A DNA stretch of 16,711 bases from CAXFCD01 sp964001155 (GTDB lineage Bacteria > Fidelibacterota > Marinisomatia > Marinisomatales > UBA1611). Below the pieces are notes generated by a model. The model worked only from the letters and a program-made list of their open reading frames with translations. It ran no database searches and had not been told where the DNA came from. The stretch covers positions 1 through 16,711 of the forward strand of contig CAXFCD010000166.1 in assembly GCA_964001155.1 (NCBI GenBank), read 5' to 3'. The number at the start of each line of letters is the position of its first letter. The stretch's first letter is position 1. Of the stretch, positions 14,331 through 16,711 are shown piece after piece. Both the position numbers and the translations under genes were made by a program.

Positions 14331-16711
14331 CTAACTGGGAGGGAATTCAGGTTTTTTATGTATAGGTTTTTTAGCTTTTTTAAAATCAAAATGAAGTTTT
14401 TTCTTTTGAGTTTTCACCGTGATGGTTGTTCCTTCGGTGAAAATTTGTTTCAAAAGCATTTCAGAAATCGGGTCTTCCAAGGATTTTTGGATTTCACGTC
14501 GAAGCAAACGCACCCCGTATTTGGGGTCATAACCATTTTTGGCTAAAATCTTCTTCGCTGATTTGGATAATTTCAACCCTAATCCAAGTTTCGCCAAGTT
14601 TTGAATCAGGTCGGATAATTGAAGGTCAATAATATCATAAACATTTTGTTCAGACAGTGAATGGAAAACAATGGACTCATCAATACGGTTCATGAGCTCA
14701 GGAGAAAATAATCCCTGAACCTTGTCCAAAACTGTTTCTTTCATTTTTTGATAATTTTCTTCTTCTTTGTCACTGCCAAAGCCAAAACCGCTTTTTTTCA
14801 GGTCTCGTGTTCCCATATTCGATGTCATTATCACAATTGAATTTCTGAAATCTACTTTCCGTCCAAGCCCATCTGTCAATGCACCTTCATCAAACACTTG
14901 AAGTAATACATTAAATAAATCATGGTGCGCTTTTTCAATTTCATCTAACAGAACGACCGAATAAGGATTTCGCCGCACTTTTTCTGTGAGTTCGCCGCCT
15001 TCCTCGTATCCTACGTATCCTGGTGGGGCACCTATCAATCTGGAAATGGAGAACCGTTCGGTGAATTCGGACATATCAATCTTGACCAAAGCCTGGTTGT
15101 GCGGAAATAAATATTTTGCCAAAGCCTTCGCTAATTCTGTTTTTCCCACACCTGTTGGCCCCAGAAAGAGAAAAACGCCAATGGGACGGTTCGGGTTTTT
15201 AAGACCGGTTCTGGCCCTGCGAATTGCTTTGGTTAAACTGCTGATAGCTTCTTCCTGACCAATAATATAATTACTCAATTCATGGTTAAGGTGCAAAAGT
15301 CGCTGACTTTCCGACTCAGCAACTTTGGACATGGGGATACCAGTCATAAGAGAAACCACATCAGCAATATTATCCGCATTGATTTCTACGGCGACCTTCC
15401 CTTCGGTCTCCTGCCATTGCTTTTGTGCCTGACTCAATCTTTGAAATAATTTCCTCTCCTGATCCCGCAACAGAGCCGCTTCCTCGAATAATTGATCTGA
15501 AACTTTGGTCTCTTTACTCTCCCGCACATGGTGGAGTCGATCTTCAATATCCAAGATATTTTTGGGGACCTCCAGGTTATACATGTGGGCACGGGCGCCT
15601 GATTCATCCATGATATCAATGGCTTTATCAGGGAGAAATTTGTCCGAAATATATCGCTCGGATAAATAGACGCATGCTTCGATGGCGTCATCCGTATATT
15701 CCACCTTGTGGTGCTCTTCGTATTTCTCTTTTAAACCGTGGAGAATATCCAAGGATTCCTCTATGGAGGGCGGATTGATGGTGATTTTTTGAAAACGACG
15801 GTCTAAAGCGCCATCTTTTTCAATAAATTTTCTGTATTCGTCCAAGGTGGTGGCGCCAATACAATGAATATCACCCCGGGCTAAGGAAGGTTTAAACATG
15901 TTGGAGGCATCCAGAGAACCGGAAGCACCACCGGCACCGACCAAGGTATGAATCTCATCAATAAAAATGATCACATTATCACTCATTTCCAGTTCTAACA
16001 TGACACTTTTGAGCCTCTCCTCGAATTGACCGCGGTATTTTGTCCCGGCTACAATTGCGGCCAAATCAAGAGATAAAATACGTTGATTGTGCAAAATCCT
16101 CGGGACTGTTTTGCGAATAATTCTTTGAGCCAAACCTTCAATGATAGCAGTTTTTCCCACACCAGGTTCGCCAATAAGAACAGGATTATTTTTCTTCCGT
16201 CGGGTTAAAATCTGGGCGACACGCTCAATTTCATCCTCGCGGCCAATCACCGGGTCCAATTTCCCCTTCCTTGCCAATTGCGTAATATCACGGGAAAAAT
16301 GATCTAATGTTGGTGTTTTGCTTTTGGTTGCCCGTTCCGGTTTCACCGGAATTTCGGGATCCGGTTCTTCTGTACCGGTTTGGACCAAATCACTGACAGT
16401 GTCATAATCCAAGGAAAATGATTTCAAAATCTCAAAGGCAATGCCTTCCGATTCCCGAAGCATAGCTAAGAGTAAATGGTGATCATCCGCAATGGTTTCT
16501 CCACGGGAGGAGGCTTCGCTGAAGGCATTTCTCAGGATTCGTTCTGCTCGCCGCGTCAATGGCAGGTGACCTAAGGTCATGGTTCCGCCGGAGGTTTTAA
16601 TCATATCCTCAATCATGGCGACCATCTCATTAGGGTCAATATCATATACATCAAACACTTTCTTCCCTAAGCCGGTATTTTCCTTCAACAGTCCCAACAA
16701 AAGGTGTTCAG
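14331..16711 (-). CDS. clpC: ClpC-type AAA+ unfoldase, N-terminus outside the window
   Basis: ClpC unfolds substrates and feeds them to the ClpP protease. The reading frame stays open to the window edge. The codons before residue 1 of the count used here (TTG at 16700) read E-H-L, giving the ClpC-typical EHLLLGLLKE, so the true start lies about 30-40 codons beyond the edge. In visible-residue numbering there is the rest of the double Clp N-domain (1-100), a proline/charged linker, AAA-1 with Walker A GEPGVGKT (177-184) and Walker B IIFIDE (244-249), and a short ClpC-type coiled middle domain (about 385-432, EEAALLRDQERKL). AAA-2 follows with Walker A GPTGVGKT (514-521) and Walker B VVLLDE (582-587). 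The short middle domain and two Clp_N repeats exclude ClpB; a ClpA call is less likely. The C-terminal tail is lysine-rich. dnaK follows after 135 bp. Confidence 0.95.
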   Translation of the reverse strand, partial: EHLLLGLLKENTGLGKKVFDVYDIDPNEMVAMIEDMIKTSGGTMTLGHLPLTRRAERILRNAFSEASSRGETIADDHHLLLAMLRESEGIAFEILKSFSLDYDTVSDLVQTGTEEPDPEIPVKPERATKSKTPTLDHFSRDITQLARKGKLDPVIGREDEIERVAQILTRRKKNNPVLIGEPGVGKTAIIEGLAQRIIRKTVPRILHNQRILSLDLAAIVAGTKYRGQFEERLKSVMLELEMSDNVIIFIDEIHTLVGAGGASGSLDASNMFKPSLARGDIHCIGATTLDEYRKFIEKDGALDRRFQKITINPPSIEESLDILHGLKEKYEEHHKVEYTDDAIEACVYLSERYISDKFLPDKAIDIMDESGARAHMYNLEVPKNILDIEDRLHHVRESKETKVSDQLFEEAALLRDQERKLFQRLSQAQKQWQETEGKVAVEINADNIADVVSLMTGIPMSKVAESESQRLLHLNHELSNYIIGQEEAISSLTKAIRRARTGLKNPNRPIGVFLFLGPTGVGKTELAKALAKYLFPHNQALVKIDMSEFTERFSISRLIGAPPGYVGYEEGGELTEKVRRNPYSVVLLDEIEKAHHDLFNVLLQVFDEGALTDGLGRKVDFRNSIVIMTSNMGTRDLKKSGFGFGSDKEEENYQKMKETVLDKVQGLFSPELMNRIDESIVFHSLSEQNVYDIIDLQLSDLIQNLAKLGLGLKLSKSAKKILAKNGYDPKYGVRLLRREIQKSLEDPISEMLLKQIFTEGTTITVKTQKKKLHFDFKKAKKPIHKKPEFPPS

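Noticed and set aside
14331..16711. Calling the Clp ATPase ClpB
   Set aside because: The middle domain is short (about 50 residues, ClpC/UVR-like) instead of the long coiled coil of ClpB.
1..16711. Defence system, prophage, transposon, CRISPR array or tRNA gene
   Set aside because: Every long coding region belongs to a housekeeping or envelope family, no integrase or transposase motif is present, and no tRNA-like cloverleaf or spaced direct repeats were found on reading.

Overview
All recognisable genes in this AT-rich, gene-dense window lie on the minus strand, so the transcription order runs from high to low coordinates. It reads clpC (start outside the window) - dnaK - [terminator] - tamB - tamA - TPR lipoprotein - moxR - DUF58 protein - BatD-like membrane protein - efp - accB - accC - gcvH, with a possible further start at the left edge. 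The genome is that of a diderm bacterium: there is an Omp85/TamA outer-membrane barrel, a TamB-like periplasm-spanning protein and a lipoprotein. The mix of ClpC, a MoxR/DUF58/BatD-like cluster, frequent Shine-Dalgarno-less starts and the style of the proteins fits the Fibrobacteres-Chlorobi-Bacteroidetes neighbourhood. Marinimicrobia (SAR406) is my best guess, but this is an inference from sequence style and not a proven assignment.

Right part (12.2-16.7 kb): two protein-quality-control genes, the AAA+ unfoldase clpC and the Hsp70 dnaK. They are separated by 135 bp and closed by a perfect-stem terminator at 12243-12270. No grpE, dnaJ, ctsR, mcsAB or CIRCE element is visible.

Middle part (2.9-12.2 kb): an envelope block. 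tamB and tamA are 7 bp apart, in the reverse of the familiar tamA-tamB order, and are followed after 108 bp by a BamD/YbgF-like TPR lipoprotein. That gene sits 12 bp from a MoxR AAA+ ATPase. After a 126-bp gap containing a long inverted repeat come a DUF58 (von Willebrand A-type) protein and a membrane protein resembling BatD, overlapping by one base (TAATG). The vWA proteins BatA and BatB usually found in such clusters are absent, so this is a reduced MoxR/Bat cluster.

Left part (1-2.8 kb): efp, accB, accC and gcvH, tightly packed. They encode translation factor EF-P, the biotin carrier and biotin carboxylase of acetyl-CoA carboxylase, and the lipoyl carrier H protein of glycine cleavage. 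accC and gcvH overlap as ATGA. A possible further ATG abuts the gcvH stop at the window edge.

No gene-free stretch exceeds about 135 bp. I see no tRNA, rRNA, CRISPR array, insertion sequence or phage gene. Most of the window is conserved housekeeping and envelope biology. The points worth a second look are the non-standard gene company (TamBA + lipoprotein + MoxR/DUF58/BatD-like; gcvH inside the acc operon) and a few intergenic inverted repeats and a possible shared motif. I do not see a clearly new system.
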